Assembly (NCBI GenBank): GCA_026545225.1
Contig: CM048845.1
Coordinates: 15,593,001 to 15,657,000 of the forward strand
Direction of reading: 5' to 3'
Origin: Cornus controversa
Lineage: Eukaryota > Streptophyta > Magnoliopsida > Cornales > Cornaceae
Length of the DNA stretch: 64,000 bases
The translations under genes and the position numbers were made by a program. A model generated the notes under the pieces. That model searched no databases, was not told where the DNA came from, and was given only the letters and a program-made list of their open reading frames with translations. Shown piece by piece: positions 11,141-22,587 of the stretch. The first letter of the stretch is position 1. The number at the start of each line of letters is the position of its first letter.

Positions 11141-12802
11141 GCCGAGGTAAAAGTAACACATTATATAATTAGGAAAAATGCGTCTAGTCCATATGTTGGA
11201 CATGCATTTTATAAGTAAATACAAAAATATCTCGAACAGCTCATATATGCTGCAAAACTCATTCAAGGTTCACGAGGCTCCGCTACCTCCTTGTCATTAC
11301 CTGAAAAAGTTTATACAATAAGGATTGAGCTCATGTATGCTCAGTAGGAATCCCTAAAATATATTTCCTAAAGCTCCGTGAACACCACGTAAAATATGTA
11401 ACCATGGCAAGAAATCGTACCATCACATACCCAATGCAAATCTACATACCACAAAACATACATGTATGCATTATGCATTATGTCATGTACCTTTTCTGTG
11501 CCCCACGCACACACTCAACCAATGACTCTGATTCTAAATATAGACCATCCGGCCATTCGCAACCAAAACCTGTCAATACCAACCTTATCATGACCCGGAT
11601 TCCAAATACGGATCATCTGGTCTTCTTTAACTAAAACTTATTAATACCAAACATTTTCATGACTTGGATTCCAAAAATGGATCATCTGATCTTCCACAAC
11701 CAAAACCCATCAATCAAAATTGTTGTCATACCAAACCTTATGTTTCCCTCTCTTACCATCACACATCCACACACTAGGTATATGTAATCCTCAAATGCCA
11801 CATTTCATGCTATGATGCACATTTCAACCAAAAAGTAACTAGCATGCATTTCTACATTAATTGCACGTAAGAAAATATATTATGCAATAAAATCATGCTT
11901 ACATGCTTACTTAGGCATTTTATCAAACACTTAAGCCACAAAATTCACAAAGTGAATAAAATAAACCTTAACCCCATTTTTTCATGTGTCATGCCCACAT
12001 AAGTTTCATAAAAGGAATATAACCTCATAATCATCATTTGCATCTTTTCAAACCATGTAAAGAACACATTTATACATGTTTAAAACTCTTAAAACTCATT
12101 TTAAAAATATAAATACCCAATCGTATGCCCTAGGCATCCGATATACTCACACAAACCTCAAAAATCATGGGTTAGACATCCCTACCTCAGTTTGGTAGAG
12201 TTTCCAAACAAAATTCCAAATTTTTCATGAATATAAATCACCCAAAATTGACTTTGTTTGGACCAAATCGAAGCTCTCACCATAAAAAATACACTTCCCT
12301 TTTTCGGTGTCTTCTGAAGTCACTCTAAGGCCCTCAAACTTAAGAGAGAAGAAGAAGAAACGAAAGAGAATCAAGAAAGAAGGGAGAGTTGGCTATTTGG
12401 CCTTCAATTTATGTCCAAAATATCAATGCTAGGTGTATTTATAATATCCTAGGTGCAAAATGACCAAAACACCCTTTAGTCACTTAACGTACCTTCCCAA
12501 CCTTCGCTTTCAATTACGAAATCTCCGATGGTCCCAAAATCAATTCCTTATCTCCTCTAACATTTAATTTGGTTTAAAACAAAACATAAATATTTATAAA
12601 AAAATATCCGGTCTCCCGGGCCCACCCAACCCGCATCCCAGGGTTCGCCAACCCGAAAATCTCAAATTGAGCCAAACGACCCCAAAACTTCCCCAAATAT
12701 TAAAACAAGTTCCCACAATTTTATTTTATCAGTACAACACATGAAAAATCATTTTCTCATATTTTAATGATAAAAAAAGGTCAAAATAATGCAGTCTTTA
12801 TA
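11141..12802 (-). repeat. 3' LTR of a Tekay-type chromovirus, minus strand
   Basis: Read on the minus strand, it begins TATAAAGAC after the purine-rich AAGTGGGGAGG. It then parallels the LTR that starts at 43317: a GGGTTGGCGAACCC/GGGTCAACGGGGCCC segment, a GTGGGC(C)C(G) segment, a CT-rich leader and a GATGATCC/CGGATGG repeat zone are in the same order. The right part abuts the truncated plus-strand gag near 11140, so two related elements meet in inverted orientation. Confidence 0.65.
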
Positions 12803-13867
12803 ACCTCCCCACTTAAAAGGATTTTGCCCCGAAATCAAGTCATACTTGAAGGGAATAAGTCTGAACCCTTGGAATGGAATTCATGTTCTCACTCCCAGGT
12901 TGGTTCCTTAGCAACCTCAACATCAACTCAACTCATTTAGATTCCCTCAACATAGAGCATCAGGGACTCCTTGATTTGTGTGGCAAGGCCAAACCATCTA
13001 GCCAACACATGCTAAAATCTCCAACAGTCCAACATCAATTCCTTTTGTGGTCTCCCACCTCAAAGGATAATGTTCTCCTCTCCTATCGACATAACTCTTT
13101 CACTAACTCGGGCCCTAAGGCTACAGTCTAACCAACCCTAGCCCAACAACTGGAAACCTACAAAATCTGCCATACAATGCCTCAAATGATTCCATACTGA
13201 TATTGGCCTGACTACTGTCATTGTACGCAAACTCTGTAGATGGGTTCTCTCAACCAATACTCGATCCAAGTGTAATTTTACATCTAGCACTGTCTGAAAC
13301 CTCTATCAAAACCTCAAGATAAAATTTGTATTTTATACAATACAATAGATACCCAAGCTCCACACACTGCTTACTAAGCCTCCTCACGTCATCCTATAAA
13401 AGAAGTGAGTTGTCTTAGTCAACTTGTTAACATAATCCAAACTGTATCATTTCTCCTTTTTCACCTTGGAAACGCCATCACAAAACCATAGTGATATAAG
13501 GTCCAATATGTCATCACCATATCACTAGCAGTTTTTGAGTGGATAATCTCGAACTCACTATTCTATATCCATGCCTCTATCACATCCTAAACTATAATGT
13601 AAAATACCATGATACCTAAGATACCTCAACCCACATTTTGTAAAATCTAAACCGAAGTAGAAATCACCACATTTCTTAGCTTAACAATGACATTAAACTT
13701 ATCACGTTTATAAAACTAAGCCTACCACAAATCTAAAAATTAGTTACCTCAATCTCATAAAATTGATACATTTTTCTAAAGACAAATCTATCCCCCAACT
13801 AGTACATCAACAGACAAAATTATGTCTAGAGATGACTGCTCCAACGTGAGTCAATAGACAAAACTGC
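12803..13867 (-). pseudogene. Integrase C-terminal remnant of the minus-strand chromovirus
   Basis: On the minus strand around 13,110-13,260 the peptide FAYNDSSQANISMESFEALY is readable. It corresponds to FACNNSYQSSIEMASFEALY in the integrase of the plus-strand chromovirus (about 42,610-42,670). A KSYVDRRGE-like segment follows. The region up to the LTR is full of stops and the rest of pol is missing. The 13,700-13,867 part is unassigned. Confidence 0.6.
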
Positions 13868-14207
13868 ATCTAATAGGGTATTTGAATCCAATTGTATGTC
13901 AAGTGACATAGGCGATTATGATTCACGTGACATGGATAAGAGGGGGAACATTGACCATGACTCTTCTATCTCCAGATTAATTGGGGAACTAAAGGGTCAG
14001 TCTCCCACTTGGATACAAGCTCATCTGACTGCTATAAATACATGGGCGATCCATATTCAAGATATGCAATTAATACCCTCTGAATACCTTTATAGCTTCT
14101 AAAGCCTTCTGATATCTGGCACTGCGGTAGTGTCTTTTTGGTTACCCTTTATTTGTCTTTTTCAAGTTTGCGTTGACCTAAATCATGAGTCAGTTTTCAT
14201 GTCATCA
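13868..14207 (+). repeat. Remnant of the 5' LTR of the Tat element
   Basis: Collinear with 31847-32203. Both hold GGG(T/A)TATTTGA, the GACAT(A/G)GGCGATT word, GATCCATATTC, the CTTCTAAAGCCTT run, and end (A/G)TCATCA. It is followed by the Tat-type PBS. The left end is truncated or too diverged to trace. Confidence 0.75.
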
Positions 14208-14209
14208 TT

Positions 14210-14227
14210 TGGCGTCGTTTGTGGGAA
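14210..14227 (+). promoter_or_regulatory. Primer-binding site of the Tat element
   Basis: TGGCGTCGTTTGTGGGAA fits the usual Tat/Ogre PBS form (TGGCGCCGTCTGTGGGAA) with CG to CG/TG changes. The primer tRNA is not assigned here. Confidence 0.65.
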
Positions 14228-14294
14228 TGATCATGAACTTGATTCTTCTACATAAAGCATGATGCACCTATGATTTGGACTAGAGACCACAGGC

Positions 14295-14489
14295 GGTCAG
14301 GATCCTCCTGTCGGTTATAATCCAGCCAATCAAGATCCTCCTACTGGTTATAATCTAGCTGGTCAGGATCCTCCTGCCAGATACAATCCAGCTGGTCAGG
14401 ATCCTCCTGCTGGACACAATCTGCCAACTAGCCAAGATCCTGTCAGCCACAACCCTACTGCCTATTACATTCCTGTAGGGGGAGAATGA
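14295..14489 (+). repeat. 33-bp tandem repeats coding an 11-residue Gag leader repeat
   Basis: Four imperfect copies of a 33-bp unit keep one reading frame and encode GQDPPVGYNPA-like units (GQDPP, then 2-3 variable residues, then YN/HN). The frame closes with VGGE and a stop at about 14490. The repeat lies between PBS and gag core, so it is probably an N-terminal extension of Tat Gag. Copy changes are mostly single substitutions and the frame is never lost. Confidence 0.6.
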
Positions 14490-14893
14490 GGCATGTAACC
14501 CCCTGGTTAGGGAGATTTGCCTGGAATATATCCCAAAGCCCCGATTGGCCAGGAGTGTATCACAGCGTTGGAACACCAAGTTTAGAACCTAAATCAGAGT
14601 CTGATCCAGGTACTCTAATAAATTAAAATGCGGCAATCCTACAACACATTCCCCCCACAACACTAATGTCATCGCCAAACCACCTCAACCCAGTCTATCT
14701 AGAAGGGAACAATGTTATGCGATACAGTGTGATTTTAGTGGACGACGCTGCCCAGAGTTGCGTGAGAAGTGAACGAGTTGGGGCTAATCTTATCCACCTA
14801 GTTTCGTCTAAAAGAGCTCGTACTAATAGAGATTTGGGGCAAGTAGGGGAAATTACTTATTATAACATAGAGATATAGGACCTCGTAGCTAAG

Positions 14894-15883
14894 GTGGAAA
14901 GTATAGCCCATGTCATGAAAGGAAAAGGCCCTACTACGGTGAAGGATATGGTCCAACAAACCAACCTTCCTTTTACCTCTAGAGTAATGAATTGTCCTTT
15001 GCCCAGCAAGTTCAAGATGTCCACCCTTAAAAATTTTGATGGGACCAAGGACCCACTAGACCATCTAGAGAACAACAAGACTCTGATTTACCTCCAAAGA
15101 GTGCCAGATGAGATCATGTGTAGTGCCTTTTCCACTACATTGAAATGTTATGCCCGACCATGGTTTAATAGCCTGAAACTTTCATCAGTACATTCCTTCA
15201 AAGAATTGAGCCAGTTGTTTGTGAATAATTTCATTGCAGCCCAACGACACAAGAAACCTACAACTTATCTTCTGAACATAAGGCAGACCAAGGGAGAATT
15301 GCTATGAGATTACATCAACCGGTTCCACAAACAAATGCTGTAAGTCGCTGCTTTAGACGATGAAGTAACAATCACCGCATTTGTGGGAGGCTTATAGCTC
15401 TCAAACTTCTTGTATTCAAACTCTAAACATCTACCAGAAAGCATGTCAGAGCTACTCATAAAGGCTCAAAAATACATGAATATCGAAGATGCCGTAGACG
15501 CGCAAAACAAAAAATGAGATGATGATATAAAGACGGGCAAGAAAAGGGGAGAACATTCTATTAAGGAAGAAATAGACCCCAAATATGGCAAGGCAACGCA
15601 GGATCAAGTTGAGAGGTCATCACAATGAGATAAGGGATCCAATTTTACCCTATTAAACACATCGATAAGCTAAATTCTCCTTTACATTCAAGATGATCCG
15701 GTAGTAATATGGCCTCTAAAACTAAGAACTGATCCCGTGAAGAGGTCCTACGATAAGTATTACAGGTTTCGCTATGACCATGGACATGATATAGATGAAT
15801 GTATAAACCTAAAGAGGCAAATTGAACATCTGATTCATAGGGGGCAGCTATGTAGATTCATGATTGGAGATGAAAGGGGGGGC
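14894..15883 (+). pseudogene. Tat/Ogre-type gag (broken)
   Basis: The 14894-15307 stretch is open for 137 codons and contains the Tat capsid hallmarks: FDGTKDPLDHLENNKTL, then VPDEIMCSAF, then FVNNFIAAQRHKKPTTYLLN. The frame is then broken by stops (15305, then several to 15,600). A later stretch (15737-15870) has KYYRFRYDHGHDIDECINLK, the conserved His/Cys segment before the protease. The TRIM at 15889 splits the gene and homology resumes at 16807. In Tat elements this protein forms the virus-like particle. Confidence 0.85.
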
Positions 15884-15888
15884 ACACA
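15884..15888. repeat. Target-site duplication ACACA, left copy (TRIM)
   Basis: Identical to 16802-16806, flanking the three-LTR TRIM. Confidence 0.85.
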
Positions 15889-16137
15889 TGTAGTAACCCT
15901 TGTGGACGGGTGTGAGTGGGCGGGTGCGAAGACAGACACTGAGCTGAGCTACCACACTGACAGGGTACAAGGTGCTCAATCCCACATCGCCTGGGTGTGG
16001 AAAGGGGGATGTGCTTATATGTAGTATGTTCTCTTCAAATGGTATGAGGCCTTTTGGGGTAAACCCAATAGCAAAACCGTACGGGCTATGGCCCAAAGCG
16101 GACAATATCATACCATGTGTTGGAGCGGGGTATTACA
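15889..16137 (+). repeat. TRIM LTR copy 1
   Basis: 249 bp, TG to CA. Includes the ATCCCACATCGCCTGGGTGT stretch and a TTATATG promoter-like word that are also in copies 2 and 3. Confidence 0.9.
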
Positions 16138-16139
16138 GT

Positions 16140-16152
16140 TGGTATCAGAGCC
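16140..16152 (+). promoter_or_regulatory. TRIM PBS (tRNA-iMet), first internal domain
   Basis: TGGTATCAGAGCC, two bases after the LTR end. The second copy is at 16463-16475. Confidence 0.85.
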
Positions 16153-16210
16153 TGAACCCAGTCGGAAGAAGTGTGCCGACGAGGACGTCGGGCCTCGTAG
16201 GGGGGTGGAT

Positions 16211-16460
16211 TGTAGTAACCCTTGTGGACGGGTGTGAGTGGGCGGGTGCATAGACAGACACTGGGCTAAGCTACCACACTGACAGGGTACAGGGTGCTCA
16301 ATCCCACATCGCCTAGGTGTAGAAAAGGGGATGTGCTTATATGTAGTATGTTCTCTTCAAATGGTATGAGGCCTTTTGGGGTAAAACCCAAGACCAAAAT
16401 CGTGCAGGCTCAGGCCCAAAGCGGACAATATCATACCATGTGTTGGAGCGGGATATTACA
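16211..16460 (+). repeat. TRIM LTR copy 2 (shared middle LTR)
   Basis: 250 bp. Serves as 3' LTR of the left unit and 5' LTR of the right unit. Confidence 0.9.
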
Positions 16461-16533
16461 GTTGGTATCAGAGCCTGAACCCAGCCGGAAGAAGTGTGCC
16501 GACGAGGACGTCGGGCCTCGTAGGGGGGTGGAT

Positions 16534-16801
16534 TGTAGTAACCCTTGTGGATTGTAGTAACCCTTGCGGACGGGTGTGAGTGGGCGGGTGCAAAGATAGA
16601 CACTGGGCTGAGCTACCACACTAACAGGGTACAGGGTGCTCAATCCCACATCGCCTGGGTGTGGAAAAGGGGATGTGCTTATATGTAGTATGTTCTCTTC
16701 AAATGGTATGAGGCCTTTTGGGGTAAACCCAATAGCAAAACTGTGCAGGCTATGGCCCAAAGCAGACAATATCATACCATGTGTTGGAGCAGGGTATTAC
16801 A
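16534..16801 (+). repeat. TRIM LTR copy 3 with a 19-bp duplication at its start
   Basis: The first 19 bases (TGTAGTAACCCTTGTGGAT, 16534-16552) are repeated before the full 249-bp copy that begins at 16553. This looks like slippage during plus-strand synthesis or a local tandem duplication. Confidence 0.85.
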
Positions 16802-16806
16802 ACACA
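16802..16806. repeat. Target-site duplication ACACA, right copy (TRIM)
   Basis: Matches 15884-15888. Confidence 0.85.
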
Positions 16807-18018
16807 ATTGCCCACGGGAAGGCAAAGATGACAACACTCGAAAAAACCCCCATATTGGGGGAGATCATAGTCATCTCGGGTGGTTTTACAAGTGGTAGAG
16901 AGTCCAAGGCGGCTTGTAAAGCATATGTGAGGAAAGTCAAAAAAATTTACGAAATAGGCAAAGTAAGTGAGTCGCCCCCTCAAGCTAAGAACCCATGAAT
17001 AAAAGATCATATCATAACTTTCTCAAAGGTAGATGCGAGGGGAATTCAGTAACCATGTGATGATGCTTTAGTGGTCACACTGATTATTGCCAACTTTACA
17101 ATTAAGAGGGTAATGATCAACAATGGTAGTTCAGCTGATATTCTACTTATAGAAGCCTTTGACCAGATGAATATCATAGGGAAAGACTTAAGCTTACTAA
17201 ATCACCACTTATTAGATTCTTTGGGAAAAAACTCTTTCTGCTTGGTGTCATTGCCTTTCCAATCACTACTGGTACAAGTCCAAGACAAGTCACGAAGATA
17301 ATGACCTTCTTTATGGTGGATTGCCCGTCTACTTACAATGTTATTGTGGGAAGAGCTACATTGAATGCCATAAAGGCAGTTACCTCTACTTACCATCTCC
17401 TCGTACGATTACCTACTTATTATGGCATTGGGGAGTTAAGGGGAGATCAAGCTACTGTCCAAAAGTGCTATGCCACTGCTCGAAAGTGCTATGCCACTTC
17501 CCTAAAAGAGAAAAAGATGTTAAAGACATTGAGCATCAAGGGCCTAGATGTTGAAAATAAAGAAGAAGCCCGTCATGCAGAGCTAATTGAAATAGACTTG
17601 TAAAAGCTAGAAGCTAATAAGAAGGTATCATCACTCTCACCCATTGCTCATGAAGAACTCGTTCAATCCCTCAAAAGAAATCAGGATGCATTTTCTTGGT
17701 CCCACACGGACATGCCAGAAATTGACCCAACAATTGTTATACATCGATTGAATGTTGACCCTACCACCAAGCTTGTTAGATAGAAGAGACAAACTTCCAC
17801 TCCAGAAAGAAATTTGGCAATATCTAAGGAGGTAGATAAGTTATTAAAGTCCAATTTTGTATAGGAATTACACTACCCAAACTGATTAGCGAATGTAGTC
17901 TTGGTTAAGTGGAACCTGTGCGTAGATTTCACCGATCCAAATAAATTATGCCCAAATGATAGTTTTCCTCTCCCACGGATCGATATGCTAGTAGAAGGAA
18001 CCAATGGATATGAGCGAC
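16807..18018 (+). pseudogene. Tat protease and start of reverse transcriptase (broken)
   Basis: Continuation of the Tat gag-pol after the TRIM. Near 17,070-17,160 the peptide VMINNGSSADILLIEAF is the protease active site, where Tat normally has VDNGSSADIL, so the catalytic Asp reads Asn. At 17,300-17,480 is the conserved DCPSTYNVIVGRATLNAI segment and then VTSTYHLLVRLPTYYGIGEL. The reverse transcriptase begins at about 17,700 and reaches CVDFTDPNKLCPNDSFPLPR at about 17,920-17,980. It is cut at 18018 by an Athila solo LTR and continues at 19486. Stops at 16,996, 17,050, 17,602 and elsewhere rule out function. Confidence 0.85.
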
Positions 18019-19485
18019 TGATAATGTTGAATGTTATGTATTCTAGCCTTTTAATTTGTATATTTTATTCTCTTAATGATAGATTATTTGTGATTTTACT
18101 CTATTTTTGTGTTTTTTGTATTTTCAGGGCCTCAATGATTATTTTAGTTAAAAACATGATTTTTAAGTTTTTAAAGATGACATTCAAGAGGGTTATAAGA
18201 AGCCTGCATCAAGTGAATCAACTCAACTCCATATTTCAACTCCAAACAGCCCAGAAAGAGGTTCAACAGAATTATAACTGCTTAAGGGTATTTCGGGCTA
18301 AAATTCAATTTCGCACGTAATACAATTTTAATCTCATTTTGGAAAACGGCTCATAACTCTTATTTTCGAGCATCAAAATAGTCTAATTCTTATATTTTTA
18401 TAACAAAATTTGATTATGGACATTTTTGTATTTCACGTAAATTTTGTGAATCGAACTTTTGGAGTGTCAAATTTTGGGCCAAATATCAGAAAAAAATCCA
18501 CCTGATTAGGGCCTTGGAAAAACCCTAATTATCTCCTAATTATTTAGGGACACTTCATATTCTCTTGGCCATTAAAAGTGACGAATTGGGGGCTGTATAG
18601 GGGACTTTGGACAGTAGTTTTAAAGAGCTTTTAGAGTAGAGAATCATTTGTGAACAAGGTCTTGCGCATATTCCATGAAGATGACACATTTTTCCTTAAA
18701 TGTTGAAGCAGTCTCTTCTATCATGAGTGGCTATTTCATCCACTAGGGTTTTGATGTAGCCCTAACTAAGCATCAATGTTTTAATTGTTCTAATTATTGG
18801 AGATTATTAGTCATACATAGAATGTGAAATTTAGAGAATTTTATTTAAAGAATTGCACAATAAAAGTCTTATATATTAAGTTTCAATGATTTTTTATCTT
18901 GTCTTAGATACTTAATTATTATTATTGAACTCAATCTCTCTTATTTTCTGTGAATATGTGAGTGATTATTACATAATGGTAATCATTGAAATATATCATT
19001 AAAAACTTTGATAGATTATGCCCAGAGAAGATGGATCATACTGCACCCTAGAGTAAAGTAGTTAGGTAAATGGCCCATACCAATTGAAGATAGTGCATGA
19101 CTTAGCCTTAATCATATGTTATCTTCCTAACAATTGGAGGTGAACTTGTACCCACTAACACTACTTATGCATGGTATGATTCCCCATAGTTAGAGCAATT
19201 AGTCTTTCATTGTGAAGTTAGTGGTGAAGTCAATAACCCTAGATTTATCTCATACTTTGTACACTCCTTAGTTTCTCTTGCATTTATTTAATTACTTTTA
19301 TTAATTAACTTCGTATAAAAATCAGCATTATATTCTTTCTTAATTGAATTAGAAGTAATTTCATACATCCAACACGATCAGACCACAGTCCCAAAGGATC
19401 AACACCCCTTTCTATAGCCCTATTCTACATAGAATTCATTCTATTGTAAAATGGTAATTTTAATTGATACACTTAGCCATGATCA
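18019..19485 (+). mobile_element. Athila solo LTR inserted in the Tat reverse transcriptase
   Basis: Starts TGATAATGTTGAATGTTATG and ends CATGATCA, the termini of the complete LTR at 30216-31709, with collinear sequence between them (for example the ACACCCCTTTC(T/G)ATAGCCC segment near the end). Flanks are GCGAC and GTGAC, a 5-bp TSD with one change. There is no internal domain, so this is a solo LTR left by recombination. Removing it rejoins the RT frame from ...NGYER to SFMDAYSGYNQI. Confidence 0.85.
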
Positions 19486-21105
19486 GTGACTTAGTTTTAT
19501 GGACGCTTATTCCGGTTACAATCAAATCCCAATGCATCCATTAGAATAGGAGAAGACATCTTTCATAATAGAGAGAGGGTTGTACTATTATACAGTGATG
19601 CTGTTTGGTTTGAAGAATTCGGGCACGACCTATCAGAGGTTCGTCAACGTGATGTTTAAAAAGTAAATCGGCAAAAACATGAAAGTGTACGTCAATGACA
19701 TACTCATCAAAAGTCTGAAAGGCACGGATCATTTGGTTAACTTACAAGAAGCCTTTGTTGTCCTCTGAAGGTTTATGATGAAGCTCAACTTAAGTAAATA
19801 TGCTTTTGACGTCTCGTCTGGAAATTTTTTGGGTTACTTGGTCAGTAAGGGCGAGAGAGACCAGTTCAACAAAAGAGAGATGATCAAATGAACGCAGACT
19901 ACATATAGGAATTATTTGTGGATTGATCATCAAAAGCACAAGCCAGAGGTGCAAGGATAATGACTATCTCTCTTAAGGGGGAAACCTTTAAATATGCCTT
20001 ACCGTTTAGGTCCAATGTAACAAACAATAAGGCTGAATATGAAGTTTTGATTGCAGGTCTGAAAATAGTGTGAGTTCTCAAAGTGCAGTAGTTAAAAGCT
20101 TACACTGACTCCCAATTAGTTATCTGGCATGTCCGCATAGAATATGAAAGAAAATGAGAAAAGATGAGGTCTTACCTACAAAAGGTTCATGAGCTAATTG
20201 CCCACTTCCAGAGGTCCTCTATCACTCGAGTCTCCCATGATGAGAACTCCAATGCCGATGCTTTTTCTCGTCTGGCAACTGCATAGGAAGCTGCGAATGA
20301 TGCAGTGCCTGTGAAACACATGGAGGAACCAAGTATAACAAAAGAAATACCATGTGAGGTGAATTACATGACTCAAGGCGTGGAATGGGCTAATCCATTT
20401 ATCAAGTACATCAGAGATGGCGAGCTTCCACCTGACAAGGTAAAAACGTGCAAAATAAGGATCAGAACATCTAGAGATACCTTGATTGATGGAATCCTTT
20501 ACAAAAGAGAAGTCTCTTTACCCTACTTGCGATACGTTTTGACAAACAAAGCTCGATATGTTATGAAGGAAATTTATGAAGAGGACTGCAAAAATCATAC
20601 AGCGGGCAGATCTTTAGCATACAAGACTATCAGGCAGGGATATTATTGGCCCACCATGCAGCAGGATGCGCTGGATTTCATCAAAAAGTGTGACAAATGC
20701 TAGCATTTCTACCTATGGGAAAGGGACAGACAAAATTGATAATCGTGGCAATTGACTACTTCACTAAATGTGTGGAAGAGGAGCCTTTTGCTAAAATTGG
20801 AGAGAATTTCATTCATTTTGTATGAAAATCAATTATATGCAGGTTTGGTGTACCGAGGGTCATAATCATAAACAACAGAAATCAGTCTGAAAGTATGCGT
20901 TTCTAAATTTTTGTTCTGAACATGGAATAAAAAATCACTACTCCTCACCAGGCCACCCGCAAGCAAATGGGCAGGCTGAAGTTGCTAACAGAACTTTACT
21001 CAAGATGATCAAGATGCATTTGGAAGACTCCAAAGGTTTGTAGCCAAAGCTACTGCCAAGTATGTTATGGGCTTACAGGACCACCGCTAAAGTACCCACT
21101 GGGGT
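19486..21105 (+). pseudogene. Tat reverse transcriptase, RNase H and integrase (broken)
   Basis: Continues the Tat pol after the solo LTR. Domains in order: RT palm with FMDAYSGYNQIPMHPLE (about 19,497) and the catalytic segment VYVNDILIKS where YVDD is expected (Asp to Asn); RNase H with NNKAEYEVLIAGLK (about 20,025-20,070) and YTDSQLV; an integrase HHCC zinc domain ending DFIKKCDKC at 20703; integrase core pieces IIVAIDYFTKCVEEEPFAK and GVPRVIIINN. A short deletion follows the Cys pair at 20703. Homology ends at TTAKVPTGV (about 21,105), where another repeat takes over. Many stops show it is dead. Confidence 0.85.
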
Positions 21106-21315
21106 CACTTGAATTACACATGTTATGTATATATACATGTATGTTGATGTCTTTATTTTAGGTCACTTGAATTACACATGTTATATATATATAAATGTAT
21201 GCTATTGGTTTTCATTTTGGGTTACTTGAATTACATATGTTTATATGTGTATACATGTAAGCTGATGTCTTCATTTTGGGTCATTTGAATTAAATATGTT
21301 TATATAGATAATATA
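21104..21315. repeat. ~60-bp tandem repeat, about 3.5 copies
   Basis: Each unit starts GG(G/T)T(C/T)ACTTGAATTACA(C/T)ATG, continues with a TA-rich stretch and ends CATTTTGGG. Copies begin near 21104, 21163, 21223 and 21282. Confidence 0.75.
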
Positions 21316-22580
21316 TTTGCTTGTTACACATGTTTTGTTGGCAATTACCTTAGCTATTTATAGTTGGGAAATTATGTGAATGGTTTAATACTTGTGCTTG
21401 TTTTAATTAATTATGTAATTATTATTTTTTGGCAATCATATACATATATGTGGCTGAGTGCCCAGACCTTCTATTTGATTTCTTTTGATAGTTTAGTACA
21501 GTGTATACAAAGTGAATAGTATTATGAATAATGTCAATGAACAGCTTTTTTATTTATATTTATATTTTATTTATTTTTTTATTTCATAGATTTGACTCTT
21601 CTCATTTGTCTAAATTAATTTCTCCTTGTGGTGATTGGTATGTGTCATGATATGTTACTAATCATGCATTTTAAGTATTTTTGTTTAAAAAAATGATTAC
21701 GTACGGAAGCATGTCAGGATTGCCTAATTCCTAATAAGGTATATATAAAACATATGTGGAGGCATATTAGGATTGCCTAATACCTAATAAGGTATTTGTA
21801 AAATATAGATGAATGCATGTCAAGATTGCCTAATACTTAATAAAGTATTTGTAAAATATGGATGAAGGCATGCCAGGATTGCTTTGTACCTCATAAGGTA
21901 ATCACTTAGTACGTGTTCAGGCATGTTAGGATTGCCTCTTGTTTAAATTTGAAAACTTGTTCTATATTGATGTGATAACAGATGGGTATGTACAGTGTGT
22001 GGGATGGTTTTACTGTTGGATCATGGTGATTAAATGTGAAAATGTAAACATATTTATGTCTTTAATGCTATACCATTGTTCCTTTTGGAGATGGCATATT
22101 ATCGATTCTCTATTGGGAGGTAGTAATGAAAACATGTTTGTGGGTCTAATCCACCTTATTGGTATTTCAGGTTCCAGGCTGTTTCTGCAACGAGGTTAGA
22201 GTGTTAGAATTCGTAGAGTGTAACAGTCATCTATCCTTCCCAGACTTTAGTGTAGTGCCTAGGATATGGATTATTTTTGGGATACTGGTTTTAAATTATT
22301 TTATTTTACTTTTATTGGTTTAGGGGTCCTTAAGTTACAAGACTTCCAAGTTGTATTGTTTCAGATTCGTATCTCTTAATTAAAAAAAGTTTATGACTTC
22401 GGGACGATGGGAATGGTATTAATTAAAAAAAATTATTATTTATTATCTCATTTAGAATTTCTTTTTCGCGTTTATTATTCTTCTTCTTTTGTCTTTGTAT
22501 TCTTTGCTTGTATGCTATCAAGTGTGGGTATTCCTTATGTTTTTATGTGTGAGACTAGCCAACTCATGTGTGAAAATTTA
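21106..22580 (+). mobile_element. Unclassified LTR-like block inserted in Tat pol
   Basis: Lies between the broken Tat integrase and the Tat 3' tandem array. It has long AT-rich tracts, two tandem-repeat sets and a late segment with GTTCCAGGCTGTTTCTGCAA. This looks like a piece of a long LTR (chromovirus-like in style), but I find no PBS, no clear ends and no TSD. There is no coding potential. The 3' half of the integrase has been lost at this junction. Confidence 0.4.
21705..21945. repeat. ~64-bp tandem repeat, about four copies
   Basis: Units share GGCAT(G/A)(T/C)(C/T)A(G/A)GATTGCCTAAT(A/T)CCTAATAAGGTAT and an A/T-rich second half. Copies start near 21,708, 21,763, 21,823, 21,866 and a partial one near 21,920. 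Confidence 0.75.
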
Positions 22581-22587
22581 AAGGGTA

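Larger units (their letters stand above)
15889..16801 (+). mobile_element. TRIM-type mini LTR retrotransposon, LTR-INT-LTR-INT-LTR
   Basis: Three LTRs of about 249 bp (15889-16137, 16211-16460, 16553-16801) alternate with two internal domains of about 73 bp. Each internal domain starts with an initiator-tRNA-Met PBS (TGGTATCAGAGCC) and ends with a polypurine tract (TAGGGGGGTGGAT). Every LTR starts TGTAGTAACCCTTG and ends TATTACA. The array sits within one ACACA TSD, so it entered as a unit or grew after entry. No protein is encoded, so replication must use proteins in trans. LTR copies differ at only a few positions, suggesting recent origin. ORFs read across this region are chance readings of the repeat. 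Confidence 0.9.

Noticed and set aside
11404..11634. 76-codon plus-strand ORF
   Set aside because: Lies within the minus-strand chromovirus LTR and has no recognised domain.
10606..16475. tRNA genes suggested by TGGTATCAGAG words
   Set aside because: They are LTR-element primer-binding sites; no cloverleaf or B box follows.
15889..16801. Cassandra-type TRIM with a 5S rRNA promoter in the LTR
   Set aside because: The LTR lacks the 5S A/C box words; only the general TRIM layout fits.
15889..16998. Several 85-120-codon open frames on both strands
   Set aside because: They are readings through the repeated TRIM LTRs. The same peptide recurs three times because the LTR does; no independent coding evidence.
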